A stretch of DNA of 64,000 nt. Source: an uncultured Chloroflexota bacterium. GTDB lineage: Bacteria; Chloroflexota; Dehalococcoidia; Lucifugimonadales; UBA1127. Under the pieces are notes generated by a model, which was not told where the DNA came from, made no database searches, and was given only the letters and a program-made list of their open reading frames with translations. Location of the stretch: contig CAJWQJ010000010.1 in NCBI GenBank assembly GCA_913045315.1, forward strand, positions 1-64,000, given 5' to 3'. Every line of letters starts with the position of its first letter. Within the stretch, counting starts at the first letter, position 1. Position numbers and translations under genes: made by a program. Shown here piece by piece: positions 17,172 through 26,472 of this stretch.

Positions 17172-17755
17172 TGCCGTCCTTACAAAGAGAAAAAATTCGA
17201 CAAGCCGTATCAAAAATAGAAAATCCACTAGCAAACATATGTATAAAATTAGGCATTCAACCTAACCATATAACTATATGTGGATTATTATTTAGTATTT
17301 TAGCAGGCATCGCAATTATTTATGAACTTCTAATAGTAGGTGGAGTTTTCCTTACAATTTCAGCTGTAATGGACATGCTAGACGGTAGTGTTGCAAGGAA
17401 ATCAAATAAAAATTCAACAAACGGAGCATTACTTGATTCAGTTGGTGACAGAATAGGCGAATTTGCATTGTTTGGAGGAATATTAATACATTACATATTA
17501 ATTGATGAACTAAACGGATCAGTATTATCAGTTTTGGCATTAACTACTGGTTATCTAGTAAGCTACATTCGAGCACGTTCAGAAGGATTAGGATTACAAG
17601 AAACAAGAGGAATATTTACAAGATCAGAAAGACTAGTCGTATTGGGAATTGGGTTATATACAAATACTGTAATTATTGCCCTTTGGATCATTAGCATATT
17701 GGGATTCATAACTATCCTCCAAAGATTTACTTATTCTTGGAAATCACTTAAGTGA
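17171..17755 (+). CDS. CDP-alcohol phosphatidyltransferase (phosphatidylinositol-phosphate synthase-like)
   Basis: A 194-residue integral membrane enzyme with a complete CDP-alcohol phosphatidyltransferase signature: Asp68, Asp71-Gly72, Ala75-Arg76, Gly85, Asp89, Asp93, with exactly the canonical spacing. Hydrophobic helices flank it (about 36-60 and 100-190). The family joins CDP-diacylglycerol to an alcohol phosphate. Next to Ino1 and a PimA-like enzyme, the acceptor is most likely inositol-1-phosphate, giving phosphatidylinositol phosphate; glycerol-3-phosphate (PgsA) is the alternative. It overlaps the previous gene by 1 nt (TAATG), so it is translationally coupled. Confidence 0.87.
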   Translation: MPSLQREKIRQAVSKIENPLANICIKLGIQPNHITICGLLFSILAGIAIIYELLIVGGVFLTISAVMDMLDGSVARKSNKNSTNGALLDSVGDRIGEFALFGGILIHYILIDELNGSVLSVLALTTGYLVSYIRARSEGLGLQETRGIFTRSERLVVLGIGLYTNTVIIALWIISILGFITILQRFTYSWKSLK

Positions 17756-17835
17756 TTTCCATAAAAAACAGATGACTCGTATTTACTAATATATCGCAAG
17801 CAGCAATTTCCAAAACAACACTTCTAAGGTCATAT

Positions 17836-17854
17836 TGATAGACATTATCTATCA
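17836..17854. promoter_or_regulatory. Small inverted repeat (operator candidate)
   Basis: TGATAGA and TCTATCA separated by CATTA, in the 174-nt gap upstream of the hydrolase gene. The dyad is perfect over 7 bp. Its function is unknown and it could arise by chance in AT-rich DNA. Confidence 0.3.
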
Positions 17855-17929
17855 TAATCGGAATTACCTATGCATGATCATAATTTTCTAGTAGAGTTTA
17901 GTTAAATTAGTATACATAGGGTTTTAAAT

Positions 17930-18613
17930 ATGCTTACAAAAAGAGAAGAAATTAGGCTTCTTACAAATGATAATGTTTTAATAGAGGGAATAATCGAAAC
18001 ACCTGAAGAAATTGCTCCAATCCCAATGGTTGTTCTTTGTCATCCTCACCCTCAATTTGGAGGCCAAATGAATGACAGTGTTATCTCTACAATAAGTTAT
18101 TCTTTAGTTGCTAATGGTATTAGTACATTGAAATTCAACTTTCGAGGGGTAGGTAAAAGTGAAGGATCCTTTGATAATGGAGATGGAGAAACATTAGATG
18201 CACTTGCAGCTATAAAATTTGCCTCGGAAACCCCTTGGGTGGACAAAGAAAAAATTAGCATATTAGGTTATTCATTCGGAGCAAAAATTGCACTTAACGC
18301 CTTCTCACATACAAGTGGAATTGAGTCCTTGGTGCTCATTGCACCCCCAATAAAAAATATTAAGCAGAATGAAGCCCATTCATTGGATACCCCAAAGTTA
18401 TTAGTCTTAGGTGAACAAGACGATCTTATACAAGCTGATGATATATATGAAATTTATAGGAATATGGCTGATCCAAAAAGAATTGAAATAATACCCAACG
18501 CCAATCACTTCTTTCAGAACAGTCTACCCCATGTAGCTAGATGCGTTACGGATTTTTTTAATGATCTTGATGAAAATCATCAACCTGCTGACCTCACATC
18601 CTCAATTATCTGA
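17930..18613 (+). CDS. Alpha/beta-hydrolase (COG2945-like)
   Basis: A 227-residue alpha/beta hydrolase with VVLCHPHPQFGGQMND near residues 34-49, the NFRGVGKSEGSFD oxyanion-region motif, the nucleophile elbow GYSFGA (Ser115), and a C-terminal Asp/His pair (GEQDDLI, PNANHFF). This matches the COG2945/CocE-like short hydrolases. The natural ester or peptide substrate is unknown. It appears monocistronic. Confidence 0.85.
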   Translation: MLTKREEIRLLTNDNVLIEGIIETPEEIAPIPMVVLCHPHPQFGGQMNDSVISTISYSLVANGISTLKFNFRGVGKSEGSFDNGDGETLDALAAIKFASETPWVDKEKISILGYSFGAKIALNAFSHTSGIESLVLIAPPIKNIKQNEAHSLDTPKLLVLGEQDDLIQADDIYEIYRNMADPKRIEIIPNANHFFQNSLPHVARCVTDFFNDLDENHQPADLTSSII

Positions 18614-18704
18614 TTTTCCCATAAGCAACAATGGAAAAAACAATAGGCAGATGTTAGTCTAATTTACTCGCCCTTTATTTTTGGTGAAAAGCAGGCAAAC
18701 GTTT

Positions 18705-19229
18705 ATGTCTAAAAAACCTTTTTTGAAAAATCCATTAATCCTTGTATTGTTAATTACATCTTTTACTACTGATCAACTAACAAAATTATCAATAATTAAT
18801 ATGTTGCATCTTGGAGAATCAATTCCCAAGGAAGGGTTTTTTAGAATCACTTACATTAGTAACAGTGGAACTATATGGGGATTATTTCCCGAACAAACAT
18901 TACCTCTCATAATTGGCTCTTTTTTTGGAATTACTTTATTGATATACCTGTATCACAAAATCTCCATTACCAATCGATTATTTAGTATAAGTATAGGGCT
19001 TCAATTAGGAGGCGCGTTTGGAAATTTAATTGATAGGATCAGGTTAGGATATGTGGTTGATTTTATAGACGTTGGGTCTTGGCCAATTTTTAACATTGCA
19101 GATTGTTCAATTGTTGTAGGAATAGCAATTCTTATATTTATACTTAGCTACAAAACTGAAAATGATGGAGATATAACGGAATCTGACACCGAAGAAATAC
19201 AACCCTCTAGGATAGTCGAGGAAAAATAA
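18705..19229 (+). CDS. lspA: Lipoprotein signal peptidase (signal peptidase II)
   Basis: A 174-residue four-helix membrane aspartyl protease that removes signal peptides from diacylglyceryl prolipoproteins. Family motifs are NSGTIWGLF (residues 53-61), GAFGNLIDR (catalytic Asp110) and FNIADCSI (catalytic Asp133). I prefer ATG 18705 to an in-frame TTG at 18681, because MSKKPFLKNP gives a normal length and the TTG has no ribosome binding site. Its stop overlaps the rluD start by 1 nt. The substrates would include the two binding lipoproteins at 26.5-30.4 kb. Confidence 0.95.
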   Translation: MSKKPFLKNPLILVLLITSFTTDQLTKLSIINMLHLGESIPKEGFFRITYISNSGTIWGLFPEQTLPLIIGSFFGITLLIYLYHKISITNRLFSISIGLQLGGAFGNLIDRIRLGYVVDFIDVGSWPIFNIADCSIVVGIAILIFILSYKTENDGDITESDTEEIQPSRIVEEK

Positions 19230-20134
19230 TGTCTTGGGATTCTGAAAAAATACATGTTGCGCAAACAAACCATCAACGTCTAGACATTTACCTAAGTGAA
19301 ATTATCACTAGATTCTCAAGATCACAATTATCTAAAATGACTAGAGACGGACTCATATTAATCAATTCCATACCCGCTAAACCATCTTCACCAATACATG
19401 AAGGTGACAAAATTACAATACGTATACCGAAAGTAACTGAACTAAGTTTGGAAATAGATAATCATCCAATCGAAATCATATATGAAGATAATGATATGTT
19501 TGTATTAAATAAACCACCAAATCTTCCAGTACATCCAGGACCTGGTCACGATAACAAAACACTCGTAAATCGATTGCTCGGGTATTCAGATAAATTATCA
19601 AGTATCGGAGGAGTTGTCCGACCAGGAATAATACATCGATTAGACAAAGATACCTCTGGCATCATAGTGATCGCAAAAAATGATAACTCTCATAGATTCC
19701 TAAGTCTTCAATTTCAAAAACGTACAATAAAAAAAGTTTATACAGCTTTAGTTTCTGGAGTACCAAAACCACCCGAAAGAACAATTACATCACCAATTGG
19801 ACGAGATCCCAACAATCGAAAACGCATGACAATTATGGACGATGGGAAAAATGCAGAAACTACATATTCAATATCAGAAATCATTGGAAATTATTCTCTA
19901 CTTGAAGTTAGACCTAAAACTGGCCGAACTCACCAAATAAGAGTACACCTCAAATCAATCGGGCATCCCATTGTGGGGGATATGCTTTATGGTTCAAAAA
20001 AGATTGAGAATTTGGATAGACATTTTCTTCATGCTTCTTCTATAGAACTCACCATGCCATCCACCAAGAACGAAATGGAATTTTTTGCTCCATTAGCAAC
20101 AGATCTTTCAGAATTTTTGGGAACTAACCGATAA
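19229..20134 (+). CDS. rluD: 23S rRNA pseudouridine synthase, RluD family
   Basis: A 301-residue protein: an S4 RNA-binding domain (about 15-65), then a catalytic domain with IIHRLDKDTSGIIV (catalytic Asp139) and the family motif GRTHQIRVHL. RluD-type enzymes make pseudouridines in helix 69 of 23S rRNA. The ATG overlaps the lspA stop (TAATG), reproducing the common lspA-rluD pair. RluA/RluC specificity cannot be excluded. Confidence 0.93.
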   Translation: MSWDSEKIHVAQTNHQRLDIYLSEIITRFSRSQLSKMTRDGLILINSIPAKPSSPIHEGDKITIRIPKVTELSLEIDNHPIEIIYEDNDMFVLNKPPNLPVHPGPGHDNKTLVNRLLGYSDKLSSIGGVVRPGIIHRLDKDTSGIIVIAKNDNSHRFLSLQFQKRTIKKVYTALVSGVPKPPERTITSPIGRDPNNRKRMTIMDDGKNAETTYSISEIIGNYSLLEVRPKTGRTHQIRVHLKSIGHPIVGDMLYGSKKIENLDRHFLHASSIELTMPSTKNEMEFFAPLATDLSEFLGTNR

Positions 20135-20154
20135 CAATATTTACTCTAATTCAG

Positions 20155-20997
20155 TTATGAATCAGACCACTTATAGCCAAGAGAATAAAGAATATTATTT
20201 ATATCATCTCGAGTGTTTTTAGCTGCTAACATGGCTTTCTGTTCAAAATTATCTGCAGTCGAGCCAGCATATAAAATACTTCTCGAAGAATTAATAATAC
20301 AGTTTCTGCCATTACTATCGATCCCATTTTGTACTGATTTTTCTAAACTCCCAGATTGAGCTCCTATACCTGGGATTAGCAATAACATATCTGGACATAA
20401 TTCTCTCAATACACGGATTTCATCCGGGAATGTTGCTCCTACAACAAGCCCGATATTCCCATTTGTATTGTAATCGCGAGCTTTTAAAGCAATATATTTG
20501 TATAATTCAACTGGACTTGAACCATTACTGTCAGTGACAATTAAATCCTGAAAATCACTTGCTCCTTCATTAGAAGATCTGCACCATATAAAAATCCCTT
20601 TATCTTTATATTCAAAAAATGGAACTAATGTATCCATTCCTCCATAAGGATTTACCGTAACTGCATCAAAATCTCCTGCACCAAGTAAAGTATTTGCGTA
20701 ATAATCAGTAGTAGGACGAACGTCACCACGTTTACCGTCACCAATTACACAAATATTATTAGGAATAGATTTAATTGTTTCATTCAAAATTTCTATGCCC
20801 TCACTACCAAGACTTTCAAAAAAAGCCAAGTTAGGTTTGTAAGCACAGACAAAATCTGATGTGGAACGAATAATTGATTTATTAAAATCCAACAAATTAT
20901 CAATTGGTATCCTATTTGGATCAGGGTCTAAACCAACACAAAGTAAACTCTTATTATTCACAGCAGACAAATTAATTTTTGTCTTGAAATCAACCAT
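20155..20997 (-). CDS. pyrF: Orotidine 5'-phosphate decarboxylase, type 2
   Basis: A 280-residue TIM-barrel enzyme making UMP from OMP. Type-2 motifs are LLCVGLDPDPNRIP, FVCAYKPNLAFFESLG, the catalytic GDGKRGDVRPTTDYYA (Lys and two Asp), VNPYGGMDTLVPFF and PGIGAQSGSL. The length fits the type-2 group (about 260-290). It lies 27 nt downstream of the small export-protein gene on the same strand. Confidence 0.96.
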   Translation of the reverse strand: MVDFKTKINLSAVNNKSLLCVGLDPDPNRIPIDNLLDFNKSIIRSTSDFVCAYKPNLAFFESLGSEGIEILNETIKSIPNNICVIGDGKRGDVRPTTDYYANTLLGAGDFDAVTVNPYGGMDTLVPFFEYKDKGIFIWCRSSNEGASDFQDLIVTDSNGSSPVELYKYIALKARDYNTNGNIGLVVGATFPDEIRVLRELCPDMLLLIPGIGAQSGSLEKSVQNGIDSNGRNCIINSSRSILYAGSTADNFEQKAMLAAKNTRDDINNILYSLGYKWSDS

Positions 20998-21024
20998 TAA
21001 ATTACTCCTAATAATTTTAATTAA

Positions 21025-21486
21025 TTATAAATTTGATCCAACAACAACTAAAGTGGTAACAATAATTCCTGCTGTAATTATACCTGCGATAATCGTAGGA
21101 ATGGATTTTTTACTAGGAATGCCAAAAACCCAAGAAGCTAAACATCCCGTCCAAGCACCTGTAAATGGCAGCGGAATCGCAACTAGCGTGAAGAGAGCTA
21201 AATATCCGTACTTATTAAATAATTTGGCATTTGTTCTTGAAAGTTTTTCAACCCTCCACCGAAAAACAGACGATATCGGTCGTGGGAGACTCTCGGCAAA
21301 ATTCGCAACTTTTTGAATAATTGGAACAAGAATTATGACAGGAATACTATTGCCCAAAACAGATATGAAAAAAACAGACAATACTGGTAATTCCATTACA
21401 AGAATACCAAGAGGTATGGAAAGTCTAAGTTCACCTATTGGTGTCATTGAAGCAAATAAAACTTTAATTAATTCTTCGTTGATCAT
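21025..21486 (-). CDS. Small multidrug-export-type membrane protein (COG2426)
   Basis: A 153-residue membrane protein with about four hydrophobic segments. The characteristic pieces TPIGELRLSIPLGI near the N terminus and KYGYLALFTLVAIPLPFTGAWTG in the middle match the COG2426 'putative small multi-drug export protein' family. The transport role in that family is weakly documented. It lies upstream of pyrF on the same strand, so they may be co-transcribed. Confidence 0.85.
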   Translation of the reverse strand: MINEELIKVLFASMTPIGELRLSIPLGILVMELPVLSVFFISVLGNSIPVIILVPIIQKVANFAESLPRPISSVFRWRVEKLSRTNAKLFNKYGYLALFTLVAIPLPFTGAWTGCLASWVFGIPSKKSIPTIIAGIITAGIIVTTLVVVGSNL

Positions 21487-21539
21487 AAAACAACAGTATA
21501 AATGACTATTAGCAATGCTACCAAATGATAAATTCTCCG

Positions 21540-21569
21540 TTGCTTAGAATTAATTTGCAATGATACAAT
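21540..21569 (+). promoter_or_regulatory. Promoter of tRNA-Gln
   Basis: An extended -10 TGATACAAT (21561-21569) has TTGCTT at 21540-21545, 18 nt upstream. The -10 ends 8 nt before the tRNA 5' end, giving almost no leader. Confidence 0.55.
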
Positions 21570-21577
21570 CCCACATA

Positions 21578-21651
21578 TGGGGTGTCGTCTAGTGGTAGGA
21601 CAGCAGACTCTGAATCTGCCAGCCGGGGTTCGAATCCCTGCACCCCAGCCA
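21578..21651 (+). tRNA. tRNA-Gln(CTG)
   Basis: A complete cloverleaf: acceptor TGGGGTG (21578-21584) with CACCCCA (21641-21647), anticodon stem GCAGA/TCTGC, loop CTCTGAA with anticodon CTG at 21610-21612, and a GGTTCGAATCC T arm. The 3' CCA is encoded (21649-21651). It reads CAG codons. Confidence 0.96.
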
Positions 21652-21662
21652 TAAAATATTCT

Positions 21663-21688
21663 ATTGGCCCTTCTAATGAAGGGCCAAT
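21663..21688 (+). terminator. Terminator of tRNA-Gln
   Basis: A perfect 11-bp stem (ATTGGCCCTTC 21663-21673 / GAAGGGCCAAT 21678-21688) with loop TAAT, directly after the tRNA. The following tract is only mildly T-rich. Confidence 0.75.
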
Positions 21689-21736
21689 TCATTAAAACTA
21701 GTATGTGTTTGCTATTAATTTAAAGAGGTAATGAAC

Positions 21737-22207
21737 ATGATTCATATAAGAAGTGAGCAATTTGGAAATTATCTTGAAGACTTTGTTGTAGGTGATACAT
21801 ATAAACATTGGCCAGGTAGAACAATAACCGAATCTGACAATACCAATTTTTGCATGTTGACGATGAACCACCACCCACTACACATCGATTCTTTATTTGC
21901 ATCCGATACACAATTTCAACAACGAGTTGTGGTCGGAACTCTAGTTTACAGTGTAGTTTTTGGCATCAGCGTTCCTGATATCTCAGGAAAAGCAATTGCG
22001 AATTTAACCGTTGATTCGCTTGAACATGTTGCTCCGGTGTTTATTGGCGATACCCTATATGGAGAATCTGACATTATTGATATCAGAAAATCCTCCACAA
22101 GAAAAGATAGAGGAATTATTACCGTTGAAACAAGAGGATTTAATCAAAACAACGAACTTGTTTTAAAATTCAAACGAAAAGTAATGATCCCTAAGAAACA
22201 ATCATGA
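21737..22207 (+). CDS. MaoC-like hot-dog dehydratase
   Basis: A 156-residue single hot-dog domain with the (R)-enoyl-CoA hydratase motif region GRTITESDNTNFCMLTMNHHPLHID (Asp and His of the catalytic pair), residues about 30-53. MaoC-type enzymes hydrate enoyl-CoAs or related CoA esters. I take ATG 21737 because AGAGG (21724-21728) is 8 nt away; an in-frame ATG at 21731 is only 2 nt from it. It overlaps the convergent gene by 6 nt. The substrate is unknown; the acyl-CoA dehydrogenases in the window make a fatty-acid role likely. Confidence 0.87.
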   Translation: MIHIRSEQFGNYLEDFVVGDTYKHWPGRTITESDNTNFCMLTMNHHPLHIDSLFASDTQFQQRVVVGTLVYSVVFGISVPDISGKAIANLTVDSLEHVAPVFIGDTLYGESDIIDIRKSSTRKDRGIITVETRGFNQNNELVLKFKRKVMIPKKQS

Positions 22208-23128
22208 ATCTAATTTCCAATCTATGGTGTATTGAGGCGAAAACTCATCAGATAAGTCCTCACTCATGCATTTGAGTGTAGGGACATATCCTTTAACTGA
22301 TACTTTGGCTGAAAACAAATTATTATCTTTAACCTCTAAATTAACTAAAGCAGATCTCGTATCAATTTCAGAAACTATATATGATTTAAGAGTTCTATCA
22401 ATCCATTCTGAGCCATAATATGAAAAGAGTTTTTGTTCTAAAACTTGTTCAAAAGCAGAGTCCAATGATATTAAGCCTCTATAACACTTATTAACTATTT
22501 CCGAATCCATTTTAGATTGGATTATACTTAAAACTTCTTCCTCATCAAACCGTGCCCAGATTCGTCCTTGAGGCATATCAAGCAGATTTGGGGCAAATCT
22601 ATGTCCTCCCAAATGACTAATCCTCCAAATTCTAACATTGGAATTATCCCGAAACATTTTTTTTAGTTTTTCGTAAATAACAAATCCTTGAGTTCCACAA
22701 CATGCATCTCGGTTTCCATGGGTGCAAACAAACAGATCTCTAGTATGCTTACTTTGGGATAATACTTTTGTATTGAACTTTCCATTTATTATTTCAGGAA
22801 TCATAACGTTCAATTCAGAAATTGGTATATCGAATTCAGTCTTATTATAGTCATTAACATATCCATTATTTATAGATTTTTGATAAAATAATACTTTTGA
22901 TATTCCATTTTGAGCATAATCATCATCAGGAAAAATACATTGGATTCGCAATCCCTCAATATTCACTTTATTTTTCATTAGCATTCGAAGTTTTTCAGGA
23001 AAATAAAGTGAGTTCTCTATTTTTGAAGCCCAAGGGCTTGCAAGTGTAAAGATTAGCATTCGATCCCAACTTGGAGCTGATCCGGCAGTATCTTCATGTT
23101 GTTTTAAAGAAAAATCAGAGCATTGCAT
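22202..23128 (-). CDS. Sucrase/ferredoxin-like family protein
   Basis: About 308 residues. The cysteine cluster CTHGNRDACCGTQG (mid-protein) followed by RISHLGGHRFAPNLLDMP is diagnostic of the Suc_Fer-like family (thioredoxin-like fold, putative [2Fe-2S] ligand set). N-terminal CMQCSDFS cysteines are also present. ATG 23128 has GGAG 6 nt upstream; an in-frame ATG at 23140 lacks a site. The biochemical function of the family is not established. It is divergent from the RND pump across a 109-nt gap. Confidence 0.82.
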   Translation of the reverse strand: MQCSDFSLKQHEDTAGSAPSWDRMLIFTLASPWASKIENSLYFPEKLRMLMKNKVNIEGLRIQCIFPDDDYAQNGISKVLFYQKSINNGYVNDYNKTEFDIPISELNVMIPEIINGKFNTKVLSQSKHTRDLFVCTHGNRDACCGTQGFVIYEKLKKMFRDNSNVRIWRISHLGGHRFAPNLLDMPQGRIWARFDEEEVLSIIQSKMDSEIVNKCYRGLISLDSAFEQVLEQKLFSYYGSEWIDRTLKSYIVSEIDTRSALVNLEVKDNNLFSAKVSVKGYVPTLKCMSEDLSDEFSPQYTIDWKLDS

Positions 23129-23190
23129 ACATTTCTCCATCGATGAATAAACACAACTATTAAATTCTACTGATAGAAATAAATAGTGTC

Positions 23191-23208
23191 TAGAAATTTA
23201 CATTTCTA
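23191..23208. promoter_or_regulatory. Inverted repeat between divergent genes (operator candidate)
   Basis: TAGAAAT and ATTTCTA separated by TTAC, 41 nt upstream of the RND start and just before a TATACT (23228-23233) that could be its -10. A repressor site for the pump is possible but unproven. Confidence 0.35.
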
Positions 23209-23249
23209 AATCTTATTACAGTTCGTGTATACTGAATGAGAGGTAAGAA

Positions 23250-26200
23250 TTGGAATTTCTCACTAAATTAGCTCTTAAACGACAATCAGTCACAATCATT
23301 GCCATGCTACTAGTAATAGCTGTCGGCATCTTCTCTTTTCGAAGCCTAGAAGCTGAATTATTTCCTGAAGTTGAATTGAACCTTATTGCAATTTCTGCCT
23401 CTTATCCAGCTGCAGGTCCAGAAGCTATAGTTGAAGAAATCACTAAACCGATTGAATTAGCAATCACCTCTCTCCCATCTGTAGATAATATTTCTTCAAC
23501 ATCATCTGAAGGTCAAACATTTATACTAGTCGAATATCCAGTAGGCACAGATATGAAATCTTCAGAAGCATCAATCAAAAATAAAATTAATACCATCAAT
23601 TTACCTCAAGGTATGGAATTTGAAGTTATACGGTTTGCCCCTGGAGAAAGGCCTATATTAGAACTTAGCATCTCAAGCACAAAAAACATAAGCGAATTAC
23701 AACAATTTATAGAGGAAACTATAGTTACTTCTCTAGAGGCCATTGAAGGAGTTCAGAGCATTGAATTGTCAGGTAATACCGAAAAGCAAATAGCAATCCA
23801 ACTCGACATTGATAAAACTAGTGCAATGGGATTATCTCCATCACAAGTTGCTAGAATTATCAAAAATAATGACTTTTCAATTCCTACAGGTTCTATATTT
23901 AATTCTGGAACAATGGTCAACATAAGAGGGGTTCATCAAATTACCTCATTAAATAAACTAAACCAATTGCCAATCAAGGTAGGAGACTCACCTGCTTCTA
24001 CTTTGATCAGGCTTTCGGACATTGCAATTGTAGAGTTCCTTAGAGCACCGACTTCAAGTATTGCAAGAACAAACGGAATTCCAAGTATTCTTCTTTCGGT
24101 TAGCAAAGCAAAAGACGCAAGTACCATTTCAATAACAGAAAAAGCATTAACGACATTAGAAAAAACAGAATTACCACCTGGAACTAAACTAAAAATTATT
24201 TATAACGCTGGTCCTGAAATTCAATCACAATTAAATACCCTTGCACAAGAAGCAACGTGGGGATTCTTTTTTGCAGTTTTTGTTGTATTTTTATTTCTAC
24301 TCAAGCCTCGGCCTAGTATTTTCATAGGAATAAAAGAATCTATCCGTCCAACAATTATCATTGCCACCTCCATACCATTGAGCATTCTTGTTGGAATCAT
24401 CCTTCTTAATATTCAGGACCTTACTCTAAATTTCATGACACTAGGTGGACTAGCCATCGCTGTGGGAAGAGTTGTAGATGATAGTATTGTTGTACTTGAA
24501 AGTGTCTATCGACATATTCAAAAAGGAGAAAATCGTTTTCAAGCTACACTCGATGGAACAATCGAAGTATCTAGTGCCATAACTGCTTCAACGCTTGCGA
24601 CAGTTGTTGTCTTTGTTCCCTTAGGTTTTATTCCTGGATTAGTTGGATCATTTTTCTTTCCATTCTCATTAGCAGTTACATACGCTCTAATCGGATCACT
24701 ATTTGTTGCACTAACTATCATTCCTGTACTAGGTCTGATACTACTTAGAAACAATAAGGAAACTGCAACTGGATCAATTGACCATTACGAAACCTCTGGT
24801 TGGATTCAACGGTTATACAAACCTATTTTATCTTGGACACTAGGACATAAATTAGCCACAATCATAATTTCTATTTCCTTAACTGTTTCGAGTATGGGTT
24901 TATTAACCATAATACCTATCGTTTTTTTTCCTTCAGGTGATGAAAAACAAATATCCGCATCTTTTAAAACACGACCAGGAGCACCTTCAGAAGAAATTCT
25001 AGGATATATAACTTTATTTGAAACACACCTTGACACTTTACGCCAACCTGGATTTGTAAAAGATTACTTAACTGTAATTGGAAGTGGTGCGTTCAGCCCT
25101 GGTGGAGGTCCCCCCCAATTTGGAGGAGTTAGAACGATTACAACTATAACAATTAGCAACGATGCTCCTGGAAACCTGATCGATAATTTACGAGACACTT
25201 TCCCTTCAAATCAAAATTATTCAATCACGTTTGAAGAAATTAACACTGGAGGTCCTCCGAATGAAGGTGTAGAAATACAAATAACAGGATCAGACTACAC
25301 TAAAGTTAAAGAAACGTCAGAATTACTTTCTAAACGCGTTGAGACAATTGACGGAGTAGTAAATATTGAAACAAATATTTCAGGTTCGCAATCAGAAATT
25401 ACAACGGAAATAAATCCTGACCAAGCAATACAACTAGGGCTATCTTCAAAAGACGTATCTGTACAGGTATCTGATGCTATAACGACGAAACAATTAGGAA
25501 CATTATTAATTGACGGAAATGTTACTAAAGTAATCCTCCAACCAGTAACAAACATCAATTCCGGCATTTCAACATTAGAAAATCTCATTATAGTTGGTTC
25601 AGATAATTCAGGAATCAAAAATGTCCCCCTAAAAGAATTAGCTGAGATCTCTGTTAAGTCTTCTCCGAGAATTATTAGCAGAATCAATAGTCAAAGAGCA
25701 GCTACGATTACGGGAGAAATTTCAGGGCGAAATACTCAAGCAATCAATAACGATATTCAAGCAATAATCGACTCAATGACTATGCCAGTAGGCGTAGATG
25801 TTCAACTTGGTGGTGCATTCACTCAAATTAGCGAGGGATTTAGAGACATAGGAATTGCAATCGGTTCAGGAATAGCCCTCGTATCAATAGTCATGATAGG
25901 ATTTCTAGGTTCTATAAGAAACCCGGTAATTATCGTTCTAAGTCTGCCTCTTGCCTTAATAGGCATGTTAACTGCCTTGGCGATAACCAATCAATCATTA
26001 GGACTACCAGCAATGATGGGAGTCCTTTTACTCATAGGAATAATCGTCACAAATACTGTCGTTCTTATAAGCTTTATTGAACAATTAAGAGAAAAAGGAT
26101 TTACAATACTCAATGCAATCATAGAAGCTTCAACAATTCGGCTTCGCCCAATACTTATGACAGCATTCACTACTAGTTTTGCACTTTTACCATTAGCGGC

Positions 26201-26396
26201 ATTTACCCATAGTGAAGGTGGCTTAATCAGTACTGAACTAGCAATCGCAGTAATTGGAGGATTAGTAAGTTCCACTGCACTAACATTAATCCTTGTTCCT
26301 GTCTTATATGAACTGTTTCATGGAATCATCCCAAAAAAGATTGAAAATTCTTTACAATTCTTTAGAAGAAAAAGAAAATTTCAAATTAAGGATTAG
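23250..26396 (+). CDS. RND (HAE-type) efflux transporter, SwrC-like
   Basis: A 1048-residue inner-membrane RND pump with two repeats: an N-terminal helix, a large extracytoplasmic loop, six helices, then the same again. The proton-relay pair is present (GRVVDDS, Asp410-Asp411), but the TM10 position that is Lys in AcrB reads IIVTNTVVLISF, as in SwrC/YerP-type pumps of monoderm bacteria. The start is TTG 23250 with GAGAGG about 6 nt upstream. No membrane-fusion protein or outer-membrane channel is adjacent. Lipid or lipopeptide export, or drug efflux, is possible; the substrate is unknown. Confidence 0.93.
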   Translation: MEFLTKLALKRQSVTIIAMLLVIAVGIFSFRSLEAELFPEVELNLIAISASYPAAGPEAIVEEITKPIELAITSLPSVDNISSTSSEGQTFILVEYPVGTDMKSSEASIKNKINTINLPQGMEFEVIRFAPGERPILELSISSTKNISELQQFIEETIVTSLEAIEGVQSIELSGNTEKQIAIQLDIDKTSAMGLSPSQVARIIKNNDFSIPTGSIFNSGTMVNIRGVHQITSLNKLNQLPIKVGDSPASTLIRLSDIAIVEFLRAPTSSIARTNGIPSILLSVSKAKDASTISITEKALTTLEKTELPPGTKLKIIYNAGPEIQSQLNTLAQEATWGFFFAVFVVFLFLLKPRPSIFIGIKESIRPTIIIATSIPLSILVGIILLNIQDLTLNFMTLGGLAIAVGRVVDDSIVVLESVYRHIQKGENRFQATLDGTIEVSSAITASTLATVVVFVPLGFIPGLVGSFFFPFSLAVTYALIGSLFVALTIIPVLGLILLRNNKETATGSIDHYETSGWIQRLYKPILSWTLGHKLATIIISISLTVSSMGLLTIIPIVFFPSGDEKQISASFKTRPGAPSEEILGYITLFETHLDTLRQPGFVKDYLTVIGSGAFSPGGGPPQFGGVRTITTITISNDAPGNLIDNLRDTFPSNQNYSITFEEINTGGPPNEGVEIQITGSDYTKVKETSELLSKRVETIDGVVNIETNISGSQSEITTEINPDQAIQLGLSSKDVSVQVSDAITTKQLGTLLIDGNVTKVILQPVTNINSGISTLENLIIVGSDNSGIKNVPLKELAEISVKSSPRIISRINSQRAATITGEISGRNTQAINNDIQAIIDSMTMPVGVDVQLGGAFTQISEGFRDIGIAIGSGIALVSIVMIGFLGSIRNPVIIVLSLPLALIGMLTALAITNQSLGLPAMMGVLLLIGIIVTNTVVLISFIEQLREKGFTILNAIIEASTIRLRPILMTAFTTSFALLPLAAFTHSEGGLISTELAIAVIGGLVSSTALTLILVPVLYELFHGIIPKKIENSLQFFRRKRKFQIKD

Positions 26397-26434
26397 CTTC
26401 ACAATCAAATTTTTGAAATTTCTATCACAAAACC

Positions 26435-26462
26435 TTGACAATCAATTATCATTTGTTAGACT
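26435..26462 (+). promoter_or_regulatory. Promoter of the first binding-protein gene
   Basis: A consensus TTGACA (26435-26440), 16 nt, then TAGACT (26457-26462), about 60 nt upstream of the ATG. Confidence 0.55.
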
Positions 26463-26472
26463 TGTCTATCGT

